DNA of 64,000 bases from Cyanoderma ruficeps (Eukaryota > Chordata > Aves > Passeriformes > Timaliidae), in NCBI GenBank assembly GCA_008694505.1, contig VZDJ01004378.1:2365758-2429757 (forward strand). Direction: 5' to 3'. This document shows positions 46,256 to 58,330 of this stretch, in pieces (the stretch's first letter is position 1; the number at the start of each line of letters is the position of its first letter). Made by a program: the position numbers and the translations under genes. The notes beneath the pieces are model-generated. The model was not told where the DNA came from. It was given only the letters and a program-made list of their open reading frames with translations, and made no database searches.

Positions 46256-49200
46256 AATTAAAAATTTGGCACTTGTGGAGCAAACACTTCACACTGGTGG
46301 TCAACCCTTGTATTTTTGGCAAACACTGCTCATACTGGCCTTTTGTTCCTTGTAAAGGAATCGCTTCCTTAACTGAGGAACTCTGGTTGTTGTTACCCTT
46401 TTAGAACAAATTATTGAAGAAGATAGGCAATGCTGAGGGGTTTTTTTTTACAAGAAAATAGGATTACCTCATTTTCCATTGGGAAGAACATTGATGGCTG
46501 CTGAAGGTTCCTTGTTTTCATGGTTGGATATAAAAAACATTGTTTATTCTTTTGTAAAAGAAGGCATTAGGCTATTAATGTAAGTCCATTTTAAGTCATG
46601 TTACTGAGTGCCTGCAGAATTAAGATTGAGAAATGAACAGTTACTCTATCCCTATGTTTGCATTTTAATTTCCTCATTTATCCTTGTGGTTTCTGCTGTC
46701 TGTTCTGGGTAAAGTGTGTAATCTGCATCTTGAAATACATGAAGATGAAGTTACTCCTATATCAAAGGTATGCTTTCTGCTCACCAGCATACTGGATACG
46801 AGTTTTTAATTAAGATGCAGTCTTGCGTCACTGATGGGGCACATGGGTTTGGCTCATTTCATATACACTAGCCAAAGACAAATGTAGCCTTTTTAGTGGA
46901 CCTTCAGAATTAATGTTGAGTCTTGTTGAAAGAGTTTTTTATTTGAAGTGAAGTCAGATACTTACTGTTACGATTCAGGACGGCTCATGTAACAACATGT
47001 AGAACTCAGATTTCTTCAGAGGGCTTATAGCAAAGTCTATTGAAAAACAGATTCTTTTTATACAGTGTTTCGGTACAATTAATAGGATTGGTCCTTTAGG
47101 GCACCACCTTTTTGTAAACATTTCTACCAGTAAACAAGTTGGAAGAACACCAGATGTCAGGAGGAGGATATCTACAAGGATTGTTTTGGGTTCCTCCTTA
47201 GGATTTCCCAGGCCAGACTGAGAGAGTTCTGCACTTGGCTTCCCCACAGGCTTCAAGCTTTTGCCTGAAGCCTAAGAATCCATGTTCTAACCACTGTTAG
47301 TTCCCACAAGATACTTTACGGAAAACTTTTGGGATGATCTAAGCATTTTGGAATTTTGGATGCAAGTCTGTCTTTTTTTTTTTTAAGTGGTATATGTCTT
47401 CTAATGCTAAGGCTTGAGGGGCTAGCTTTCAGGGACATGAACTCTTATCTACCAACATGGGAATCTCACTGATATGGTGGCACCAGACTTGCTAAAGTCT
47501 AATATGCTGATGTGTGTCTCAGAATCATCTTTTCTTTGTCCCTCAGCTGAGGTTGTTGGTCTTCTTGGTTGTATTTTTTTGGTCTTTATTTTTAGAATGG
47601 TTTCTGGTTTTATGTTTTACGTGTCTTTTCTGTCTGAGATGTTAGGCTTGAAGTCCTTGTAGTGCATGGTTTCCTCAGTTTTGTAGGAGAACAAAGAAAT
47701 CTAGTTTAGATAGTTTATGGTCATTACCACCATTTGGTTTTGATTGGATTCTCTTAAGATGAATTTAAATCTACTGTGTGAAGGATTTGTGTAACTGGTT
47801 GGGTCCTTGAAGTACTTAGAAAATGAGGTCAGTTTTGAGTGGTGGTTGAAAGAACTGTGGGTAGGTATCATCATCTCCCTTTTTTACATCATTCCCTTTT
47901 GCTGAACAGTGAAATACAACAGTTGGTTACCCAAAGGTAGAGCAGTGTGTTGTTTGGAGCATAACAGCAGACCCTCAATGATTTTATTAATGGAGAAGCT
48001 GTGGTGGTTGTACTGATGAGTAGACTTGCAAGAGGGTCTGCTGGCTGCACATGAAGGTTCTCTACCCATCTTGAAAAGGGCATCAGAGGGGAACCTTTAG
48101 TTCCTTTTTCTAGGGAACTTGCTTCACAGTATCCATCAGTTACAGTCTTAAAGTAGTAATTTCATAGACACAAGGTGGAATGTAATTTGAAAAGCTAGTT
48201 GTTTGAGTTCATCCCTTTGGGTATTATGAAGTTACTGGTAATCATAATAGAAATGTTGTATACTTGAAATAATGTGTCAAATTAGGAAACAATATCATTG
48301 ACTTTGAAAGATGTAGTGGGAAATGAAGATCATCACCTGAGCCTTTGATAGCAGGTAGACCAAATACATTTTTCTGCAAAACAGATGAAACGATGTATTA
48401 TTTCACTGCATTGCCAGAAACAGTACTGTCATGGTTGTTTCAAAGTCTGGATGGGTGAGGAGAGTTTGCTTTTTCATCTTGCTCTAATATTACTCTTCGA
48501 GAGTAGATTTGATGGTGTTTTTGCCTCAGTTATAGATAGGATTGAGGTGCTCTGTGTCAATAATCCACTGCACTAAATTTGATAGCATCTGATAATAGTG
48601 ATATTTTTTGTTTTGATGCTTTCCTGCTGTTTCAGTCTGAGGCAACTCAGATGTACCTGGTCTGTGTTCTCAGCATAAGCCTTTCCAGTGCTAGCTGTTT
48701 CAGCTCTCTTGGCTGAGCTGGATTTGCTCTTTCACATTACTTATGTGCTTGAGCCTGAGAGTCAGTTCCTTTATTAGGGGGAAAACAGTCTGCTTTGATC
48801 ATCTTCCACAGCTGCTGATGTTATCTGAAAGGGTTGAGTGGGCTCGGTGGCAGAGCAGAGACCAAAAAGCACAGTCCAGGGTTTGCAGCAGATTTTATGT
48901 GTACATGTGCTTGCATTTTTTTCACTCTGTTTCTCAGATGTTTTCTTCTCCAGGATGTTGTGGTTTTATAGTTCTCAGCTTGTGACTTTCTGCAGCAGAC
49001 AAAGGGATTGGTTTGAAGTTACTGTCTTGTGGCAAGGCAGGTGGGGTGAATCTTAGACTGAAACAAATGTGTAAATTGTAATCAGTTTCCTTCATAACAT
49101 ACATCTAAATTTCAACTGCTACATACTTTTTGAAGAAACAGCTACCTAGGAATGAACAGGCCTAAAATGGATGCATCATCCTTTAGATGTGTAAAGCTGG

Positions 49201-51774
49201 ATTTTCCATCGAAAATATATTCATTATATTGACAGATAAGGACATCAATAATTTGTCTCAGGTATAAAAGTGGTAATAGCTTTCCAAATTCAATGAGACA
49301 TTTCTCTGCATGGTGTCAGGTGGGTAGTTGATTATGTGGTGGCTGGGTTGACAAGGCTTGGGATCAGTGTCTGTGCTGTTTCAGAGTACTTGTTCCCATT
49401 AGTATAAGCGAGGAAAACAAGGTGCATGACTTTGTTGACCTTGCTCAGAACTGAATAGATTGTAACTTTGGTCTTTTTTATTAAATCTCTGTCCATAAAT
49501 ATTACCATTTGCTTCCTCAAGGAACACTTGCATGTGTGAACAAATTAGGCGTTGTAAAAATGGTATTTGACACTGAAAACATTGAAGGGGCTGGTTTCTT
49601 AAGTGTCAGTAATATCCTGAAGCTCGGGCTGGAATCAGTTTAGTTTGTGCAAGTCACTGTTTTTGCAGTATAACAACATGCAAACACCTCATCAGTTGTA
49701 CTTCATCTAGCATTTCCTATTCTGAGTTACTGTTTAATTATCATTATTTTAACTCCAGAATTTGCTTTTCTGCTGTTCAAGTTGATACTGGGGATATACC
49801 ACTTTGAAGAGTTATTTTCAAATTTTTGTTTTCAGTATGCTGTCGTTCAGTTTAGTTACCTTATCTGGCTGCAGTGGTAGGACGTTTACTTTCCTTGTCT
49901 TCTCTACCTGTAAATGTTAAGGCAGGTAACTGATCACAGCATTGCAGAGTCAGGTACTCGGTTGTGTTTTGACTGAGACTTTCAGAAAGAAATTTCATCT
50001 TGGTGAAACATACGGAGTAGTGTGGAGGATGCCTTTGAAACAGTGCCTGCGCAGCTGTGGACTGACCCACAATGGTTGGAAATGGCCAGCAAACTGTTAG
50101 CATTCTTGACTTCAAAACAAGCCTGGTAACAGACTAAGATACTTCTGCATCTTGAAGACCAGAAAAAACTGTTTCTATATCTTAGAGCTAATTTTCTCAT
50201 CTTAGTAGATTGTTTGCCTACACCAGTATAACGCAGGGCAATGTAATCCAATGGTAGTAGAATTCATAATATATTTTTAAACATTTTTAGAGGGGTAAGG
50301 TTTAATATGTGAGAACGGTTCTGTTAAAGAAGGAAAGGGTAAAATACGTCACTTTGATAGCCACATTAGCACAACTACAAGACAATTTTCTTATTCTTTC
50401 ATAAAAAGCTTCTTCCCTTGTGGAATGTTCTTGATGTCATTTTTACGTTTCCATTACTCACCTGTGTAGTTCTCATTCAATTTTTAATATTTTACTGTTT
50501 GGCTGTGGTTGAGTTATCCCGAATTATCCATGTGCTTATCATGTTAAACCTCTAATTTTTGAAGAAGATTTTTTTGTTTGTTTCTGTTTTGAAAGCTGCT
50601 TTAAAAACGCTTTGCATTTGAATAGTGTTGGGCCAGTGTTTTGGGTTTTTTTTTTCTGGAGGATGAGGTGATCCAAACACCACTGATTAGGGTGTTCAGA
50701 TTTTGGTTATGGAGGGTGATTTTGAAAAAGACAAGAAGAGATCCAGGCAGGAACAGTGTGGATCCTCTTATATTTATGCCTTTAAAAATAGATTAGATAA
50801 ACAACTGCCAGAAGTAATATTTCTCTCCCTGCACTAGGCACCTGATAAATAGCTTAAAAACTTTAGGCCCTGTCCAGCTCTATTTTCTCACTCTTTCTGT
50901 GTGCCTGAATTAGAAGTGAAGTGTTTATTTTTCTCTTGTGGGTTTTGTTTTTTTTTTTTTTTNNTTTTTTTTCATTTGCAGTGTGGTGCTTTTGGATTGT
51001 TTTCTTCTTCGTCATTAAATTGTTGTTTGAAGAGGTTGAAGGTTACATGTAACTAAATTCAAATCATTACCAAATCCTGGTTTCTCTCCTCCTAAGGGGC
51101 TTGCTGCCTTTGGAGCAAAAAATAATCAATCAATAATATAATAAAATTAATAAGAGTAACAAGGTAACTATGGCAAGACTCATGAAAGCACTTGAGGCTG
51201 GTGCTTTTGTTTTGAGCTGTCTTATACTCGGTGCATGTGCGAGTAACAGGGTAATTCAATTCCTACAGTATTCACTGCCTTAAAAAACGATTCTTGTATT
51301 TGCTTTGGTATAAAGAGTGAAATGCTTTGGGCAAGTGTTTTGTGTGTGGACAGGAAGGCCAGTAGGGCTGTAGTTATTATTAGGCTGTGACTACGCTGCC
51401 ATAGCGCCACATCCTCTTCCCTGGACTAGGGAGACTTTGGAAGAGGAGTCAGAAGACCCCGAGCCTGGAAGAAATCTCACTTTTGGAGTGGTGGATGCAA
51501 GCGGAGCAGCAGAAGGAAAATCTTTGTGTGGGGGCAGCTCGGGGTTGGTGAGGAATAAGGGTTTCCAGGTTTGCACTGGCTGTTGAGGAAGGGAGCCTGA
51601 ATACCGGTAGGGAGTCAGCGCCAAGGAAACCCAACAATGCCTGGAGCACACCTTGGTCCTTTTCTGGGATGGAAAGGGTGAAGGGAAGTCGCCCTGAGCT
51701 GCTGCTGCTGTTCTGACTTTGGGAGAATGGCCTGCAATCAGTGATTTCGGTTTGTATCGCAGCTGTTTTCGATG
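46256..51774. other. Downstream intergenic region
   Basis: Apart from the LTR-like element at 46966-47282 and a T-run with undetermined bases (50963-50964), I see no gene or recognised repeat. Confidence 0.6.
46966..47282 (-). mobile_element. Small solo-LTR-like element (antisense)
   Basis: The + strand opens TGTTACGATTCAGGAC and closes CCTAAGAATCCA, giving inverted TG..CA ends. On the - strand there is a TATA box TATAAAAAG (about 47060-47070) followed by a degenerate poly(A) signal AATAGA. Length is about 317 bp, the size of a short ERV LTR. I could not place a target-site duplication. Confidence 0.55.
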
Positions 51775-52010
51775 GAGGCCTTTCCTCCGCTCCCGTTCCC
51801 CGTGCCCTCCTGCCGGGGCTGGGTGTGCGGGGCCGAGCGGGGCGGAGCTGCCGCCAGAGGGCAGCAGGGAGCCGGCAGCGGCCGGGCCGGGCTGGGGCGT
51901 GACAAACCCGCCGGGGTTCAGGGCGGCCTCGACTGTGGGCGCGGCCCTGGGGAAAGGGGGCGGCTGTTCAAAGGGCAGAGACAGGTTACTGCGGGAGGCT
52001 GGCCTTAGGC
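51775..52010. promoter_or_regulatory. Short GC-rich patch with CTCF-like site
   Basis: An isolated GC/CpG-rich stretch of about 240 bp in the AT-rich region downstream of ZNF800. The sequence TGCCGCCAGAGGGCAGCAG (51849-51867, + strand) matches the CTCF core closely. Overlapping open frames on both strands (up to 213 codons on -) show no known domain. It could be an insulator, an enhancer, or the promoter of an unannotated or far-downstream transcript. Confidence 0.45.
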
Positions 52011-55000
52011 CTCTGACACAGGAGTGAGTCATTAATGTGAACTCTGTAAGCAGCTCCTAGGTTGTGACGTTTGAAAATCTTGAATGATGTTTGTAAGATT
52101 TAAGGTTTGCTTGATTGCACTTGCTCTTTGTCCCCAAGGCTGAGGAATAGCTGGGAACAATGCATTGTATGGAGGTTAGGTGTAATCTACCACGATGCTC
52201 TCTCAAAATTAGCACATCAAAAACCTGTGCAACTCAAGAGCACTTAAAAAGCTCCTTTTTTGTTACTTAGTCCTTTACTGAATATCAAGAGAGGAACTGT
52301 AATTTTCTAATGTCTTTCACTTCCTTTATATTTAAAAAGCAAAATGCTGAACACAAAATTACCTCCACCTTTTAAAATGCAGAAACTTGATCTTGGGAAT
52401 GGTGGAAGATATATTGTAAACAGAAATTTCTGTTATGTTATTTAGCGTCTGCTAACATGTTGCTTTCAGGCCTGGAATCCTATTCTATTCCAGACTTACT
52501 GTTTGGAAAGGAGAAACATGGGTCATGTCTACAGATAGATACCATCTATCTTTTGGTATAGACGACCACCTAATTTCAAGTTAACACAGCTTCTGCCAAA
52601 AGACGGATAATAATATTAACTGAAAAGCAGTTAGTGTGTTTTCCAAATGAGAATTTGTGTAGTTTTGGTGCATTATTTCATCTTGAGGTGGTGGTTGTTG
52701 TTGTTACTGCTGGGTTTTTGTTTGTTTTTTCTTCTTCAAAATGGAAAATCTCTCACTATCTCGCATTCTGACCAGTTACTGCAGGGAATACAATACTACT
52801 TTGGAAGCTATAATGAGGCATATACAGGTCAGTATACAGTATCGTGACTGTTCTGTGTCTTGGATAATGGCTAAAACCAGTAGTGCCACATCAGAGCTCA
52901 TCTTTTTCACAGCTTTTAATTCTGCCTATAAAGAAATGTATGTGTGTACTAATTAAAACATCTGTAGTGAGCTTGGTTATTCTGGTTGCACACAGTCAAA
53001 TCAGACCTCTTCAGGACATACATTATTTAATTTGTAGATGCCAATCTGTTGTCTGTGGACCCATTTACATGTGCAATCATTCTGTTGCCCTTCGTGTCAG
53101 ATTTATTGGGTTCATACAGTGCTCAGTTTAATGTTTATGTGAAATGATGAGTTTGCTGCAAATGAGCTCTCTGCAGTGATTATAGCTGCAATTCTGAACA
53201 TCCAGAACTCTTGAATGGCTAAATTGCACGCCAAAACTTAGTACTGCATGGGTACTGTGAGAGTGCATTGGATCAGTGAGGAGGCTGACTAGCTCACTGG
53301 TGTCATGAAGCCAGGTCCCAGCTTCTCCTCTGCTGCTCCCTGGGCTGTTCCTGCTGTACTCCAGCTTTTCACAGCACCTGCAACTAATGCAATATCTCAG
53401 CCAGCTTCCTTGACACTGTGACCCTTTCCAAGGAAAAGGAAAGATGTGTTATTTGCTATTCCCAGGAATGCCTTTCCTCTTTAGGTCTTTTGTTTATGTC
53501 TGCTTGCAGACAGCCCTTTTCAGCCAGGTCATATCTATTGCCCTTTATAAGCTTGGAGGCATGCAAGTAGCTCAAGCTTCAGCTCCATAAAGAGTATGCT
53601 TCAGGCTCTGAAGAATTTTAGGTCATTCCATGCTCGTATCTATCCTTGCTTTGTCCCTGTACAGCTGTTGCAACTACAGCATACACCTAACAACCAAATG
53701 TCTCTAACAGACATCTGACAGCATAGGAAGGTGTTTGAGTTGCATCAGTGCTAGATTAGTTTATTGTTTTCTCACTGCAGTCTATGTATTCTTAAGGTGA
53801 GTGAAATGCTACTGGTACCACCATGAACTTTTAGTCCTTTCTGTTCACTTGGGATTTGCAGATCATTTTGTTTCAGCTGAAAACAGCAGTTGAGTAGACT
53901 ATCTATTTTACAGATAAGTGGTACCCTGCAATTTTTAACAAAGACTACACTATTCCATTAAATTCTGTTTTGTCTGAAGAGAAAAGAAAATTGATATGAG
54001 AATAGGGTCTTCTTTTAGGCCTATTGTTGTGATTCTAGTGATACTGGTTGGAGTAGCTATGATGGCCAGAGAGAATCATTAGGGAGAAGCTGTTCATCCA
54101 ACATACAGCCTATTTTTGTCTACAGCGGAGATGAACTAACAGGATGCTGCACCTGCCAGATTGACTGTCATGTTTTCATTGTCAGCTGATCCACTAGATT
54201 AGTCACTATCCTGAAGGAACTCAGGTTTTGATGATCCCTGAGAAGCTCTGTGGTGTCGGCTTTCCTGCCAGTCGCTGAGAGCATAAGAGCTGTGGTGAGG
54301 TGCACAACAGCCCCTGTTTTGAATGTGGTCTGTTATGGAGCTACAGGCAGATAAATCCACCCCAGGTGTTTCAGGAGGCATACGACATGCTCGTCGATGT
54401 GCTTCACATTTGCATCTTTCCGTCAAAATGGACTTTTAAGGAGATCTTATATGTAATGTAATGTCAGTGCTCATGACAGGACCTTTGACAACTCTAGCAG
54501 TACGTGTCAAAGGATCTTGGGACCCCCCTGAGACTTACTAATCTTCTAATGAGTTCCTACCTCCCTTTTTGACCCTTCCTGACCCTGTAGTAACTGCTAC
54601 AAGGGAAGACTTCAGATACCTGCCAACTTTTGTGTGGACAGAAGTAAGCCAGTTAGGATGCATTACAGTTTGTCATAGGGCAAAAAGCCTGGTTGTATGA
54701 ATAAGTTGAAACTTCCAACTCGAATCAGATTGTGTTGGCATGCAGCTTGTTAGATACACTCAGTCAGAACTGTGAGACTTTTATGGCTTTCAAATAATGT
54801 TCTAGTGCTAGAAATCTGTATGAGGAGATCATATGTTACAAACCCAGTGTTACCCTAAGATAGGAGAGTCAAAGAGGATGATAATTTTGGCTGAGTTGTC
54901 CTGTAGTTCTTTTCAGAAAGATGCCAAGCAGCTACTCCCTATGAGACATAGCACTTACTGTGGATACTGATAGAGGGATAAATACTCGTCTAGAGATGTC

Positions 55001-55139
55001 AAGAATAAAGTTAGTGCCTTTTACATATGCCTTTTGCTATCATGGTAATAATGTAAGGGGTTTAGTTTCAACTTAGATTTAAAACTTTCCTTGATTTTGT
55101 GCTTAGTGTTCACTTTTGTCTTCATACATGTGTAATTTA

Positions 55140-55450
55140 GATTTATGAGGGTGGAAAGGACCATTATGATCAGGTAATCTGACCTGAGCAGAGTCCATAG
55201 ACTTTTGCCTAAGCTTGTACCTACATTACAGTTATCCCCTCTGGCTGACTTCCAACAGATTACTGAAAAAGATCTCCAGTTGCAATTTTAATATTAACCT
55301 TCTGATGCTTATTCTCTCCTCTCCCCTCCTTTGGTTATATCCTCTGTTACCTGTCTCCTGCTCCTTTTGGCAATTTCAATCATGCTCCATACAGATGGAG
55401 CCCCTTTAATCTTTAGTTAATTGCTTTCCTGTTCCTCTAATAAAGCCTGA
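55140..55450 (-). mobile_element. Old CR1-like fragment (antisense)
   Basis: The text GGAAAGGACCATTATGATCA followed by GTAATCTGACC is the reverse of a known old CR1 3' end. The rest is strongly diverged, and the right edge is approximate. Confidence 0.6.
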
Positions 55451-57189
55451 AGACTCCTTTTTCAGTAAGGAAAAAGGATTTTGTGTTAATTAGCCTCTGT
55501 GCATATGGTTAGAGAAAAAATACTAATGTTTTTGTGTGGTGGGACACTAGGAGTCTGGAATCTAATCTGTGCAGTATGTCAAGAATTCATGAAGCTATTG
55601 CATACCATAATTAATTTCAACTTTTATTTTTCATAGCAGGAGCTATGCTTTCATTATAACGTGGGAAATGAGAACTAGTTTTTTAAAATAGTGACCCAGC
55701 TTTAGAAGAAACTGTGTTTTGATTTCTGATCCAATTATCTGCTTGATACCTAGTGTCCCTGCCTGCTGAAATAATGAAAAAATTAAATATTTTAAATTAT
55801 CACTTTTCTCCGTGATAGCTATGCATGGAGTCTGAAATGCTGCCTCTTGAACATATTTAAACTTTACTGAGCTATGATTTTATGTCTCAATTTCAAGCAC
55901 ATGGATTATCAGGACTCCTAAAGGTGATCCTAAATTTCCTATCTAGTCGGCAAAAGTGGGTGGCTTTGACAGCTTTTAGAGAAATCATCTTTGTCCTAAG
56001 TTTGGGCACTTAAGTCATCCACGAAGTAGTCAGGCACTTTTCCAGACAGGCAACACAGCGATGTGGAGTTGAGGCATAGTTTTACCAAGTGAAAATAGAT
56101 GTTCAATTGGAGAACGAGACTATTTGTGTAATGCACTGGAGTGGTGATTAGACTTGATATTCTTTATATATTAGAAAAATAAGAGGCTTAATTTTCCCTT
56201 GAAATAATTGTTCAGAGTCTCAGAAAAAACCCCAAGTTTTTGATGTAATCTTTTCCCATAAGTGGGAGCCAGTAGGTATTTCACAGGCAGGCTGGGTTTT
56301 TGAAGTGTGCAAAAGTTGCTTATAAATGCTAGATCCTTATTTTGTCACTTAATTTACATAACCACCATATGGCAACAGTCCATCTATCACATACTGGCTG
56401 TAACTAATTTTAACATTATTATTCATCTTTTATCCAGCAACAGAAGGAAAGAACTTCTGCTGCTTGGAATTGTATGCATTACCTATCGTAGTAAAATGGT
56501 CTGTTCTTCCTTAGATAAAATGCAGTCTCATCATTGCAGAGCTGAAAAATGGAAAGCAGAACACACAGAACTGTAAAACAGGACTAATTCCTGAATTGTT
56601 TCTGAGTCTTTAGAGACAATTTGTTTTCATTAAGGTTTCTCTGCTTACCCATTGGTAATGTGTTGAAGATGATCTGTTAAGCGGTGCAACCTGGGAATAG
56701 TTGTCTGCATAGGTGATTGATAATGGAGAAAAATGACTGAAACAGGAGAGATGTTGAGCTGAATATTCAGTCTGCCTCTTGGAAAGAGCAGAAGGGAGCT
56801 GGCCAAGGTCTAGATTAGCTGACTGATCTATAAGATGTAGTTTCTTAGACAAATCATTAAGCCTTGAAAGGTAGCTATTAATCATCCATAAAGGCTTTTG
56901 TGCCCTGTCTAGAGCATTGCTCAGGAAAGCAGAGACAGCCTGGGCACACACACAGAGTACCAGAGAGGGGAGGCTCCGGACCAGGTACAGCCTATGTGCT
57001 GGTCTGGGGAAGGCAGAGTTACTTAACCTGTGGAAGAGGCCAGCTGGTTGTGAGGAAGAGATATGGCTTTTAAGGATGCAGGATGTTTGTTAACCCTTTT
57101 TCTGACAATAGTTAGGCAAGCTGAGAATGATGGGGGTGCAAGGAAGATGTGGAGTCTATCTTTACTGTGTGACAAGGTCAGTTGACTTT

Positions 57190-58330
57190 TTCGAGGAAGG
57201 TTTCAGTTCATTCTTACATTTCATTATTCTTGCCAACAGAAATTTCTCTTGGCTTGAGGTGGAAACCGTGCTGTTAAAATCTAAGCCTGTTACTTTTTTC
57301 CTTCTCCTGGATGAATGTAGGAAACTAACTGTTCAGTCTCTCCCTGCAGCAGTGTTTATGTGCTTGAGGGCTGTTAGCATGTCACGTTTTAGTCCTAAGT
57401 TGTTCGGACTCAAAAATTCACTGCTCTGTGTTTCCTCCAGGGTTGTGTTTCCTGGAACTGTTCTTGCAACTCTCCTATGCATTCTTTCCAGTTGGCCCAC
57501 TTGAATTTTTACTTATTTATTTTTGCATTGTGAGAACAAGGCAGTATCACAGCTGTGCCTTGCAGGGCAAGAGGGCTTTTACAGATTTTGCATTCTGTAT
57601 TCTGGCTCATGCATAATTCTGTCGGTACCTTAAGAAACCTGTTCTAGCTTGATGTTGACTTCTGTTTTGGCTTTTCTTTTATATACTTCAAGGTCCTTTT
57701 TTTACACAGGTGATTTCTTATTGGCTGTCTCCTGTTCTGTATTTATGTGGTTCATTTGCTCTGACAATATCTTGAACTTGTCCCTGTTGGGGCGCATACT
57801 GTTTTCTTTTCCCTAGACATTATTTTCTTCTTTTGTCCACAGTATTTTTTCCTTTGCAATAAGTTCATTTCCTTCTAGGTTCTTGCCATCTGTAAATTTA
57901 ATATGCACTCTCTGAATCATGGAGTTAATACTGGAGTGTATTGCAGCCAGGACAGACCCCTGGTGAACCCCATGTGACACATCCTTCTGTTCTGATGCTT
58001 ACTCATATATGGCAATGCTCTGGGAGAAAATGCAAACCTAGATTCCCAGTTTGAGAATTTTTTGGCCACATGATTGTAATTTTTACTTTCTCCTGGCTTT
58101 ACATATTGCATTAATGGCATTCTCTCTACTTACTTTTGGGAAATGTGTGTTCAGTAAGGACATCTAAAAGAATGCAGAAGTTGGAAACTGTGACTTGCTA
58201 TTGTCTATTGTTCAGGTCTGTTTGCAGAGGAAATACTGGAAGAAAAGGAAAGACTGTGATGCTGTACTCCCCACCAGCTATAATGTCCTTTTTGAGGTAC
58301 AGTTTATCTCAGCTGGCAGCAGGCCTGCAA
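57190..58330 (-). mobile_element. Old CR1 fragment (antisense)
   Basis: Landmarks of antisense CR1 are TGGAACTGTTCTTGCAACTC with CATTCTTTCCAGTTGGCCCA (about 57450-57500) and CAGGACAGACCCCTGGTGAA (about 57949). Order and spacing agree with one diverged copy. No frame survives. Confidence 0.62.

Noticed and set aside
51391..52032. 213-codon - strand frame over the GC patch
   Set aside because: Pro/Ser/Ala-rich composition from GC-rich DNA, with no domain, start context or splice support.
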